Origin: Pseudomonas sp. JM0905a
Lineage (GTDB): Bacteria; Pseudomonadota; Gammaproteobacteria; Pseudomonadales; Pseudomonadaceae
Assembly: GCF_014700075.1 (NCBI RefSeq)
Contig: NZ_JACXBU010000004.1
Coordinates: 434,001 to 498,000 of the forward strand
Direction of reading: 5' to 3'
Length of the DNA stretch: 64,000 nucleotides
Shown here: positions 27,056 to 34,569 of the stretch, piece after piece
Layout: every line of letters begins with the position of its first letter
How positions within the stretch are numbered: the first letter of the stretch is position 1
The notes under the pieces: generated by a model
Told to the model about the DNA's origin: nothing
The model's input: only the letters and a program-made list of their open reading frames with translations
Database searches by the model: none
Position numbers and translations under genes: made by a program

Positions 27056-27994
27056 TCAGCCCAACGCAATCACCGCCTTGAGCATCTGTTTGAAGGTTTC
27101 CACCTGCTCCTCGCCAAATTGCGCAAAGACCTTGTCCTGCTGTTCGCGAGCAATGCGCCAGAGCGCGTCAGCCTGCTCCACGCCGGCGGGGGTCAGCACG
27201 TAACGATCCTCCGCGTCGGCCACCATGCCCTTGCGTTTGAGGATGGCCACGGCCTCCTCGATTTCGCGCATGGGCATCGCCACTTCGCGCTGCAAGTCGC
27301 ACAGTCCCAGGCCGGCATCGTTCTCCAGCACCATCAGCATGCGCGCTTCGCTTGTGCGAAGGCCGGTGGACAGCTGCTTGGGCTGGTAGTCGGCCTGGTA
27401 GCCACGTACCGCCTGGGTCATCAGGTAGTAGAGGTTGTGGGACAGACGCCCCTGAAAGGCACTCGAAGCCGGCTGGCCCTCGGCCTTCTGCGTCATGCGG
27501 GTGTGCGGCAGGACCATGGAGTAGGCGCCCTGGTGGTAGAGCAGCGGCGAACGGCCGAAGTCGTCGAAGCGCACCACCTTGCCGATGAGAATCCAGTGAT
27601 CGCCACCTTCCACGCGCTGGTGCATTTCACATTCGAAGCGTGCCGCACAGTCGGGCAGCAGCGGCGCGCCACCGATGCCGGACTCCGCCGCCACACCTTC
27701 GAACTTGTCGTCACGGGGACGAGCGAACTGGTTGGACAGGTCGATCTGGTCGGCCGCGAGGATGTTCACCGCGAAGTGGCTAGCCTGCTCGAACACCGCC
27801 AGGCTGCTGGAGCGCTTATCGATGCTCCAGAGGATCAGCGGCGGCTCCAGCGACACCGAGTTGAAGCTGTTGGCGGTGACGCCCACACGGGTGCCATCGG
27901 GCGCGGTGGCGGTCATCACCGTCACCCCGGTGGCGAAGTTGCCCAGGGCACGGCGGAAGGCACGGGAATCGAAGAGGGTTTCTTGAGAGGACAT
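27056..27994 (-). CDS. C1-hpah: 4-hydroxyphenylacetate 3-hydroxylase reductase component, C1 type with MarR-like C-terminal domain
   Basis: 312 residues. The N-terminal ~170 residues are a flavin reductase-like FMN-binding domain (FRRALGNFATGVTVMTA, GVTANSFNSVSLEPPLILW, HFAVNILAADQIDLS), supplying reduced flavin. The C-terminal ~130 residues (SHNLYYLMTQAVRGYQADY, LRTSEARMLMVLEND..., RKGMVADAEDRYVLTPAG) resemble a MarR winged helix. This fusion is known from the Acinetobacter baumannii C1 reductase, where the extra domain senses 4-HPA and stimulates NADH oxidation. E. coli HpaC lacks it. It lies downstream of the oxygenase in the same operon. Confidence 0.88.
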   Translation of the reverse strand: MSSQETLFDSRAFRRALGNFATGVTVMTATAPDGTRVGVTANSFNSVSLEPPLILWSIDKRSSSLAVFEQASHFAVNILAADQIDLSNQFARPRDDKFEGVAAESGIGGAPLLPDCAARFECEMHQRVEGGDHWILIGKVVRFDDFGRSPLLYHQGAYSMVLPHTRMTQKAEGQPASSAFQGRLSHNLYYLMTQAVRGYQADYQPKQLSTGLRTSEARMLMVLENDAGLGLCDLQREVAMPMREIEEAVAILKRKGMVADAEDRYVLTPAGVEQADALWRIAREQQDKVFAQFGEEQVETFKQMLKAVIALG

Positions 27995-28097
27995 GGCGCA
28001 GCTCCTGGCGGCCGCCTCCGAAGGACGGCCGCGCGATTGTTCTGACTGGGCGGCACAGGGCCGCCCGGCACGCAGGTGAGCAATGAAGACCGAAGGA

Positions 28098-29267
28098 TCA
28101 AACCATCGAGGGATCAGGCTCCAGGCCCATCAGCTCGCGACCGAGGATCTGCGCGCAGACGTCGTAGTCGGTGTAGGCGTGGGCGCCGGTCATGTGGGAG
28201 TCGCGGAACAGGCGCTGCATCTCGTTGTTCTCGAACCAGCTGGTGCCACCGGCCGCCTCGAACAGGCGGTCCACGGACTGGATGCACATCTTCACCGCGT
28301 AGGCCTGATTGGTGCGCCAGAAGGCCAGGGTTTCGCGGCTGGGGTACTGGTGGCGCTCGCCATGCTCGGCGTGCTCCTGCCAGGTCTTTTCCAGGAAGGC
28401 GCGGGCAGCGGCAACCTGATGGGTGGACTCGGCCAGGCGCATCAGCGCCGGGGTGGCGGTGCCCACATTCACGCCGGTGTAGGCGCGCACGCGGTTCTTC
28501 GTCTTCTCCTTGTAGGCCTCCAGCATGCGCTCGGCGATACCGAGGCTGATGGCGGCGAAACCACTGGCGAAGTACGGGCGGTAGGGCGAGTAGAAGATCT
28601 TGCTGTCCGGATACAGACCGAAGCCATCGGAGCGGCCTTCCATCATGTCCTTGGCAGCCTGGATGCGGTAATTCGGCACGAAGGCGTCCTTGATGATCAG
28701 GGTCTTGGTACCGCTGCCCTTCATGCCGGCAGCAAACCAGTCATCGCGGATCTCGTAATCACTGCGCGGCAACACGGCGAAGCAGTAGACCTGCTCCCCT
28801 TCGGGGTTCTGGCGGCGGCAGCCGACGATGGCCCATTCGGCATGGTCGCTGCCGCTGCTCCAACCCATCTCGCCATTGAAGATCACCCCACCGTCCACCT
28901 CCTCGATGCGGCCGAAGGGTGCGATGGAGCTGCTGGCAGTGGCGTCCGGGTTCTCGCCCCAGATCTCCTCCTGCAGACGCGACGAGAACATGGCCAACTG
29001 GTGACTGTGGGTGCACAACAGACTGAAGGCCCAGGCAGTGCTGGCGCAGGCGCCGGCCAGGGCAACTACGCAATCGGCGAACTCGGGCAGGGAGATTTCC
29101 ATGCCGCCATATTTCTTGGGCTGTAGCGCGCGATGCAGGCCGATGCCCTTGAGCATGGCGATGTTCTCTTCCGGCACCTGGCGCAACTGCTCGGCTTTCG
29201 AGGCATTGGCAGCGATGGCCGGAAGGATGGCCTTGAGGTCGTCGAGAAGGGAGTTTGGCTTTTTCAT
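28098..29267 (-). CDS. C2-hpah: 4-hydroxyphenylacetate 3-hydroxylase oxygenase component, C2 type
   Basis: 389 residues with the acyl-CoA dehydrogenase-like fold of group D flavin monooxygenases. It hydroxylates 4-HPA to 3,4-dihydroxyphenylacetate using reduced flavin from C1. Motifs recalled from the A. baumannii C2 enzyme and seen here are LCTHSHQLAMFS with the active-site His, ATASSSIAPFG with the Ser region, SSGSDHAEWAIVG, SPYRPYFASGF, and the C-terminal HMTGAHAYTDYDVCAQILGR. The ATG at 29267 is the best-placed start; a 34-codon in-frame extension shows no recognised sequence but is not excluded. Confidence 0.9.
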   Translation of the reverse strand: MKKPNSLLDDLKAILPAIAANASKAEQLRQVPEENIAMLKGIGLHRALQPKKYGGMEISLPEFADCVVALAGACASTAWAFSLLCTHSHQLAMFSSRLQEEIWGENPDATASSSIAPFGRIEEVDGGVIFNGEMGWSSGSDHAEWAIVGCRRQNPEGEQVYCFAVLPRSDYEIRDDWFAAGMKGSGTKTLIIKDAFVPNYRIQAAKDMMEGRSDGFGLYPDSKIFYSPYRPYFASGFAAISLGIAERMLEAYKEKTKNRVRAYTGVNVGTATPALMRLAESTHQVAAARAFLEKTWQEHAEHGERHQYPSRETLAFWRTNQAYAVKMCIQSVDRLFEAAGGTSWFENNEMQRLFRDSHMTGAHAYTDYDVCAQILGRELMGLEPDPSMV

Positions 29268-29452
29268 GTCGAGGCCCTGCTTATTGTTAGTACTTGGAAA
29301 AGGCCAGGCAGATGGCTCATCTCGATGCACAAAGGCACGGGAAGCCGGAGCCTGAAACGGATACCCCAAGTGGGTGCAGGGCGATTATGAGACGGGGCAC
29401 AAACCCCAAGAATGGACGTTACGGAGTCTCGATTGCACTTTTCATGGCGCAC

Positions 29453-29473
29453 CGGAAACGTTGCGTTTCCGGC
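29453..29473. repeat. Inverted repeat between hpaR and the hydroxylase operon
   Basis: CCGGAAAC-GTTGC-GTTTCCGG, 8-bp perfect arms. Located 28 bp past the hpaR stop on the minus strand. There is no T-run, so it could be a weak terminator or a regulatory dyad for the C2/C1 operon. The rest of 29268-29500 shows no gene. Confidence 0.5.
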
Positions 29474-29500
29474 ATAGGACCTGGCTTGCGGAGCGCCCTA

Positions 29501-29950
29501 TCAGGGCTTGATCTGCTTTAGCTCGTTGAGCAGCTCGATCAATTGCTTGAGCTTGTCCTCACCGAACTGCTCCTGGATCTTCTGATAGTTGGCTTCCATG
29601 CCCTCGCTCATGGAGAGGAAGCACTGGTGGCCTTTTTCGGTCAGGTTCACCAGCACGCGGCGCTGGTCCTGCGGCGCCTTGCGGCGCACCACTACACCAT
29701 CGCGCTCCAGGCGTGCCAGCACGCCGGTCATGCTCGGTTTGAGGATGCAGGCGAGGTCCGCCAGCTGGTAGCTCTCCAGCTCGCCGTGCTGGCGCAGCAG
29801 GCGAATCACCCGCCATTGCTGCTCGGTCAAGTCGTGCTGGTTGAGCAGCGGGCGGAAGAAGCTCATGGCCGCTTCGCGGGCCTGGAGCAGGGTCAGGGTC
29901 AGGGAAGGTCTTGGGCTGGGCATGATCGGGTGGGCCGGGAGTTTATTCAT
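29501..29950 (-). CDS. hpaR: MarR-family repressor of homoprotocatechuate degradation
   Basis: 149 residues from the ATG at 29950. Similarity to HpaR starts at LTLTLLQAREAAMSFFRPLL, so the ATG at 29923 (140 residues) is equally possible; neither has a clear ribosome site. The winged-helix core is NQHDLTEQQWRVIRLLRQHG, YQLADLACILKPSMTGVLARL, then the wing RKAPQDQRRVLVNLTEKG. HpaR represses the meta-cleavage operon and is released by pathway aromatics. Here it is the likely binder of the RTTAA-N4-TTAAY elements (inference). Upstream of the hydroxylase genes on the same strand. Confidence 0.87.
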   Translation of the reverse strand: MNKLPAHPIMPSPRPSLTLTLLQAREAAMSFFRPLLNQHDLTEQQWRVIRLLRQHGELESYQLADLACILKPSMTGVLARLERDGVVVRRKAPQDQRRVLVNLTEKGHQCFLSMSEGMEANYQKIQEQFGEDKLKQLIELLNELKQIKP

Positions 29951-30076
29951 GAAGAGTTTAACGAAAAACCCGTGACCCGCCCAAGGCCCTGTGGGCGAAC
30001 GTGTCGACCGGCATTGGCGGATCGTCCCCTACCATCCGAATCACCCCGGCGCCTTTCCATAAGACCTGAAACGACA

Positions 30077-30101
30077 ACGCCCGACTCTTCAGGCCGGGCG
30101 T
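30077..30101 (-). terminator. Terminator-like hairpin downstream of the DUF2790 gene
   Basis: ACGCCCG-N11-CGGGCGT, 7-bp stem, 23 bp after the DUF2790 stop. The trailing minus-strand sequence is TTGTCGTTTC, a weak T-rich tract. Confidence 0.55.
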
Positions 30102-30123
30102 CATAAACAACTTCAGAGATATA

Positions 30124-30387
30124 TCAACCGTTACTGCAACCCTGGCCGAACACAACATATTCCAGGCGATGAACTTTGCCCTGGTGATCTTCGTAAGTCA
30201 TATAAGCCGGAACTACGCCACAGACATCGGGGATTTCACTGCGGGAAATGATCCGGGCGATATCAAGTTCCATTCCATAGTGGTACTGCTCGACAACGGG
30301 TTCCCCGGTAACAGCGGCTTCCACCGGTTCTTCGGCCAAGGCGAAGGCAGACATGCCGGCGAGTGCCAGCAAGGCGAGAGCTTTCAT
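30124..30387 (-). CDS. DUF2790 small secreted protein
   Basis: 87 residues. A signal peptide (MKALALLALAGMSAFALA, cleaved before EEPVE) precedes a short mature region with the DUF2790 pattern YHYGMELDIARIIS, CGVVPAYMTYEDHQGK and a final GQGC. Two cysteines could form a disulfide in the periplasm. The family is largely restricted to Pseudomonas and has no firmly assigned function; several members are reported near metal- or stress-responsive genes. It is the last gene with typical host composition before the mobile-element region. Confidence 0.8.
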   Translation of the reverse strand: MKALALLALAGMSAFALAEEPVEAAVTGEPVVEQYHYGMELDIARIISRSEIPDVCGVVPAYMTYEDHQGKVHRLEYVVFGQGCSNG

Positions 30388-30761
30388 TGGATAGTTTTCC
30401 GAGTGCTTGGAAGTTGGAACTTCGACCAGCTCTCCACGAACTGGTCGAAGGTACAGCGCAACACCTTTCGGTGATGTTTACGGCAGCAAGCGCCTCGTCG
30501 TGGGAGGCGGGATAATTTTATTGCCGGAGCAACTTTCCAAACAGCACCAGATACAACAAGGACTATTTACTGATCTGGTACTTTACAAAGGTTAGATTCC
30601 GGCCCTATTAAGAAATCGTCCCTGACGAGGTCTTTGTCCTGAGGTAATAGTTGGCCAAGGCCGACAGCCTTACTATGGCCAGGCCGGGGCGAGCTAGTTG
30701 GTCTGTCCTGAGGTGAGCGGACACTGACTTAAGGTGGAAATGTCCGCCGCAAGAAGTGTTC
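30388..30761. other. Gene-free interval between DUF2790 and the IS remnant
   Basis: No convincing coding sequence. CTTCGACCAG / CTGGTCGAAG (30420-30450) forms a 10-bp hairpin upstream of the DUF2790 gene, possibly an operator. TGTCCTGAGGT occurs twice (near 30640 and 30703); the second copy may be the left end of the IS3 remnant. Confidence 0.45.
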
Positions 30762-31343
30762 ATGCCCCAAAACCAGACGACGTTTTCCCGAATCCTTCAA
30801 ACGCGAGGCGGTAGGCCAAGTGCTTGCCGATACGCCGCTTCGTCATGTGGCCAAGACGCTCGGCTTCGCTGAAAGCCTGCTGGGCAAATGAAAGCGCCAG
30901 TACGAGCAGCAAGGTAACGGTGCCTTTGCGGGCAACGGCAAGCAGCGTGGTGAGAGCAGCGGAGCTGCGTCGCCTACGCTAGCAACTGGCCCAGGTCACC
31001 CTGGAGCGCGACGTACTAAAAGGCGCTCGCCATCTTCTCGCAGCCCACGAAGTGAGTTTCGCGCCATCGAGGCGTTGGCTGGTCGTTACCCCGTAGCACC
31101 GATTTGCCGACTGCTGCGGGTATCGCGCAGCGGTTTTTATGCCTGGCAACAGCGACCACCCTCGGCGAGAGAGATTGCGAATAAGCGTCTGAGCAAAGAG
31201 ATCCGCACCATCCACCATGAAGTGAATGGTATCCGCCCATCAAGGCTGAATTGACGGCCATGGGGCAGGCGTGTGGTCGGCACCGGGTTGCTCGACTGAT
31301 GCGCGAAGCCGGCCTGCGTGTTCGCTCGCGCAAGCGCTGGCTG
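30762..31343 (+). pseudogene. Decayed IS3-family transposase (orfA and N-terminal orfB)
   Basis: Reading across frames recovers an orfA-like start (RRRFPESFKREAVGQVL, TPLRHVAKTLGFAESLLGK then a stop), an orfA leucine-zipper-like end (AELRRLR-stop-QLAQVTLERDVLKGA), and an orfB N-terminus (FRAIEALAGRYPVAPICRLL, VSRSGFYAWQQRPPSAREIA, IKAELTAMGQACGRHRVARL, MREAGLRVRSRKRW). At least three frame changes and two stops separate these blocks. The rve/DDE catalytic region is absent: homology ends at ~31343. It is therefore an inactive fragment abutting the recombinase element. Confidence 0.82.
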
Positions 31344-31455
31344 CTACTGGTCTGTTTTCTCCAACAGCATCTTCAAGAAGCCAATTGCATTTTTGAGGTT
31401 CTCTCGGCGCATCAAGTGGGCCGCAGAGGGCCCGCTGCTCACTGAAAATTCTCGC

Positions 31456-31504
31456 GCACTTACCTCATGGTCAGGTTGAATTCACCTGACCATGAGGTAA
31501 GTGC
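31456..31504. repeat. 49-bp near-perfect palindrome upstream of the recombinase operon
   Basis: Two perfectly complementary 21-base arms, GCACTTACCTCATGGTCAGG(T) and its reverse complement, are separated by TGAATTC. It lies between the end of the IS3 homology and ginA. Candidates are the attachment site or border of the integrase island, or a recombinase binding site. No second copy was noticed in the window. The remainder of 31344-31741 has no gene; CCTAGTCTAGG at 31644-31654 is a small palindrome before an alternative ginA start. Confidence 0.7.
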
Positions 31505-31741
31505 AGTTTCGCGGTATCGAGTCTCCCGATGCGACGGTATTAGTTAATAGAAATGCGCCGATTCGCGGGGCGCTGAACGGGCCCCGCCAGGCGTAATTAT
31601 TCACTAATTCCATTTTTAAATCAGACACTTAGACGCACACAGACCTAGTCTAGGATGGTACCTATGGGCGTATCCAATACCCCTAACTCTGCCAGTGCAG
31701 ACCAAGGAATCGGGTGTCTGGTCAGCGCAGGGGACGAACAG

Positions 31742-32890
31742 ATGAAGCTTGTCTGGGCTACTGAGGATTTGGTGATCGCTGGGCAACCCTATCCGGGGTT
31801 CCCCATTCTGCTTTGGAACTCAATGGAGAGTTGCATCCCAGCCAATCAGTTCTTTCGTCACTACCTGCTTCGCGGAGCCATTCGCTCCAAGCGATCCTGG
31901 CCCAGCACAGGACGCGCTCTGTACGACTTCTTTAGCTTCATCGAGGCCCATGACCTGGACTGGCACGACGTTGATCGGGGCGAGGCCAAGTCCCTTGTGG
32001 CGGCCTATCGGGACTACTGCCTGGACTCATGCAAACTGGCACCGAGCACCACTTACCAGCGCCTGCATTACATCTGCGAGTTCTACGAATTTTCGCTAAA
32101 TCAGGGGTGGGTGAAGCGCCTGCCCTTCACTTATGAAGAACGCCTCGTGAAGCGACAAAGAGGTTTCCTAATGCATCTCGATGCCCGTGGTGGTAAGGCC
32201 ATGGTGAACGATGTGATGCCTCGTAAACCCAAGGCCCTGCCCAAGTTTCTGAGCATGGTCGAGGTCAAGGCGCTTCTGGCAGCAACGGAGAACCCCCATC
32301 ATCGGATGATGATGCGTCTGGCGCTGTATACGGGTCTGCGCCGCGAGGAAATCGCCACCTTCCCGCTGGCCTATGTCTTCGATCCCGACAAGTCGGAACA
32401 AAGAGCGCGTAACCTCCGCATTTGCCTCGATCCGTTCGACGGCAGCGGCATGGCGACCAAGGGCAGCAAACCGCGCGAAATTCGTGTCAGCCGCAAGTTC
32501 ATGGCTGAACTCTATCGCTATGTGACGAAAGTGCGTGGCGAGCGTGCCTCACTGAGCAAGACCTTGCAAAGGGCGCTGTTCCTCAACCAGTTTGGGGAAC
32601 CCTATAGCGCAGACGGCAAGAGCCTCAATCGGATCATCAGCGAGGCTGGCAAACAGGCTGGACTCAAGGTCCATACGCACATGCTCCGGCATACCTATGC
32701 CACCCATACTCTGGTCAGCCTTCAGCGCAACCCTGAGAGCGGGTTGGAGCCTTTGGTATACCTTCAGCGGCAACTCGGCCACAGCTCGATTCAGACGACG
32801 ATGGTGTACCTGCACCTGGTCAACGAAATGGCCGACCAAGCGGTGCTGGCCTATGACGACGAGTTGAACGCACTGGCGGGGGCGGCCTGA
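31742..32890 (+). CDS. ginA: Tyrosine recombinase, first of a three-integrase operon (GinA-like)
   Basis: 382 residues from the ATG at 31742, which follows AGGGGA. An in-frame ATG at 31655 would add 29 residues of low-complexity sequence. An N-terminal SAM-like core-binding domain (to ~residue 170) precedes the catalytic domain. The full catalytic set is visible: Arg in YTGLRREEIATF, His and Arg in THMLRHTYATH, His in RQLGHSSIQTT and the nucleophile Tyr in MVYLHLVNE. It joins DNA through a 3'-phosphotyrosine. The stop overlaps ginB by one base. The ginABCD order matches GInt islands described in Pseudomonas. Confidence 0.85.
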   Translation: MKLVWATEDLVIAGQPYPGFPILLWNSMESCIPANQFFRHYLLRGAIRSKRSWPSTGRALYDFFSFIEAHDLDWHDVDRGEAKSLVAAYRDYCLDSCKLAPSTTYQRLHYICEFYEFSLNQGWVKRLPFTYEERLVKRQRGFLMHLDARGGKAMVNDVMPRKPKALPKFLSMVEVKALLAATENPHHRMMMRLALYTGLRREEIATFPLAYVFDPDKSEQRARNLRICLDPFDGSGMATKGSKPREIRVSRKFMAELYRYVTKVRGERASLSKTLQRALFLNQFGEPYSADGKSLNRIISEAGKQAGLKVHTHMLRHTYATHTLVSLQRNPESGLEPLVYLQRQLGHSSIQTTMVYLHLVNEMADQAVLAYDDELNALAGAA

Positions 32891-34569
32891 TGGGCAAGCG
32901 CAAGGTATTTGCCAAGACCGACCTCAGCGTCCCGCAAATCGAGCACAGCCATGACACAGCAGGTAATGTGGTCATTCTGCCTGAGACCATTCCTCCGGCG
33001 AAAACCACGGTCGAGTTCGGGCGGAACACGACAAACCTTCGGAAATTCGACTTTACCCGTTGGTACGACGCCGGTATCGACCCCATCACCTACGCCTGCC
33101 AACGCCAGATCGAACGCTTCCTAGCCAACCAGGACAACGCCATCACGTCCACTACCGTGACTGGCTACTGCACCTCTGGACTGCGTCACTTCCTCGACTG
33201 TTGTGTGCTGCGGGCGACGGCTCTGGGCCGTGAACTGGCCCTGGCCGATGTGAATCGGGACCTGATCGACGGCTATCTAAACCATTTGACCCGCCTGGAC
33301 GTGGCGACTTGCGGTCAAAGGGCCATCTACACGCATACCAAGCCGGTGCTACTTGCCTTGGGTCAGCGCGGGCTGATTCCCCTAGTCACATCCGGCGATG
33401 CGGCCACCTTCCCAACCAATCCGTTCCCGAACAGCAACCGCAAGGCCAAAGGCGAGACGGCGCTGTCCAAGCGCGAGCGGCAAGCATTCACCGTGGCGCT
33501 CAGACAGGCCATCAAGCCAATCTGGGCCGACGATGCGCCTCTGACCCCCGATCTGCTGGCCTGCGCCCTGCTGGTCGTGGCGCTGCATACGGGACGCAAT
33601 ACCACGCCACTGTTGGAAATGGGCCGCAACTGCCTGCGCCCGCACCCCAAGGACAACACCATGTTCCTGGTGCTGTGGAAGCGGCGCGGCTACACCAGCA
33701 GCAAAGTGGCGCTGCGCGCCGAGCCAGACACCGAGCGCATACTAGAGTCCACGCCGACCGTGCGAACCAACGTGGAGCGCCTGATCCGCCGCGTGATGTC
33801 CTTGACCGAACCCCTGGACACAGAAGCCCCGGACGACCTCAGAGGACGCGTATGGCTGTATCGCATTCGAGGCGGCCCGGGTGTCGGCCGAGTCACGGTA
33901 TTGAGTGCAGCAATGTTAGTTCAGGCGACAAGCCGTCTGGTCGCCGAGCACGGCCTGACTGACAGCGACGGACAGCCACTGCGCATCAACGTCTCGCGCC
34001 TGCGCAAGACCTTCGCCAACCGCATCTTCGAGCTGACCGACGGCGACCTGGCGACCACTGCCGCGGCCCTTGGCAATTCCCAGCAAGTGGCCGACCAACA
34101 CTACCTAGCGCCCAGCGAGGCTGTTCGTCGCAACTGGCGGTTCATGGGTGAAATACTGGTGCAGGAGTTACTGACCCGGACCATCGGTGCGACCTACAAG
34201 GACACCCCTCTGGGCCACTGCGCCGACTCGGCGTACGGCCAGTACGCCCCGAAGTTCGAGGGAGCGACTTGCATGAACTTCATGAACTGCGTGCGCTGCA
34301 AGCACTACGCGGTAACCGCCGAGGATCTGTACAAGCTGTTCAGCTTCTACTTTCGCGTGCTGGCCGAGCGCTCGCGCATGGACAAGCGGCGCTGGGCACG
34401 GGAGTACGCCCACATCCCCCGCTTGATCGACCACTACATCGTGGCCGAGGGGCTGCGACGCGGCACCTTCAAGACCGCAGCCGTGGAAGCCGCCCGTGAG
34501 CGCGCCCGCACCCAGCCGCATCCGTTCTGGTCGGTTGATCTGATCGACAGTCTGGAGGTCTTTGCATGA
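32890..34569 (+). CDS. ginB: Tyrosine recombinase-like protein, second of the operon (GinB-like)
   Basis: 559 residues. The catalytic domain is recognisable: Arg in LHTGRNTTPLLEMG, a box II reading NVSRLRKTFANRI, and a terminal Tyr region ALGNSQQVADQHYLAPS. Compared with the usual His-X-X-Arg and Leu-Gly-His motifs, both histidines are replaced (Ser and Asn), while both arginines and the tyrosine remain. A cysteine-containing C-terminal extension (CMNFMNCVRCKHYAV) resembles a zinc-binding knuckle. It starts in a TGATG overlap with ginA and ends in ATGA with ginC. Probably a partner subunit in a recombinase complex. Confidence 0.82.
   Translation: MGKRKVFAKTDLSVPQIEHSHDTAGNVVILPETIPPAKTTVEFGRNTTNLRKFDFTRWYDAGIDPITYACQRQIERFLANQDNAITSTTVTGYCTSGLRHFLDCCVLRATALGRELALADVNRDLIDGYLNHLTRLDVATCGQRAIYTHTKPVLLALGQRGLIPLVTSGDAATFPTNPFPNSNRKAKGETALSKRERQAFTVALRQAIKPIWADDAPLTPDLLACALLVVALHTGRNTTPLLEMGRNCLRPHPKDNTMFLVLWKRRGYTSSKVALRAEPDTERILESTPTVRTNVERLIRRVMSLTEPLDTEAPDDLRGRVWLYRIRGGPGVGRVTVLSAAMLVQATSRLVAEHGLTDSDGQPLRINVSRLRKTFANRIFELTDGDLATTAAALGNSQQVADQHYLAPSEAVRRNWRFMGEILVQELLTRTIGATYKDTPLGHCADSAYGQYAPKFEGATCMNFMNCVRCKHYAVTAEDLYKLFSFYFRVLAERSRMDKRRWAREYAHIPRLIDHYIVAEGLRRGTFKTAAVEAARERARTQPHPFWSVDLIDSLEVFA

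Noticed and set aside
30762-31343. An intact IS3 element
   Set aside because: Frameshifts, stops and loss of the DDE region show a remnant. No pair of terminal inverted repeats was found.
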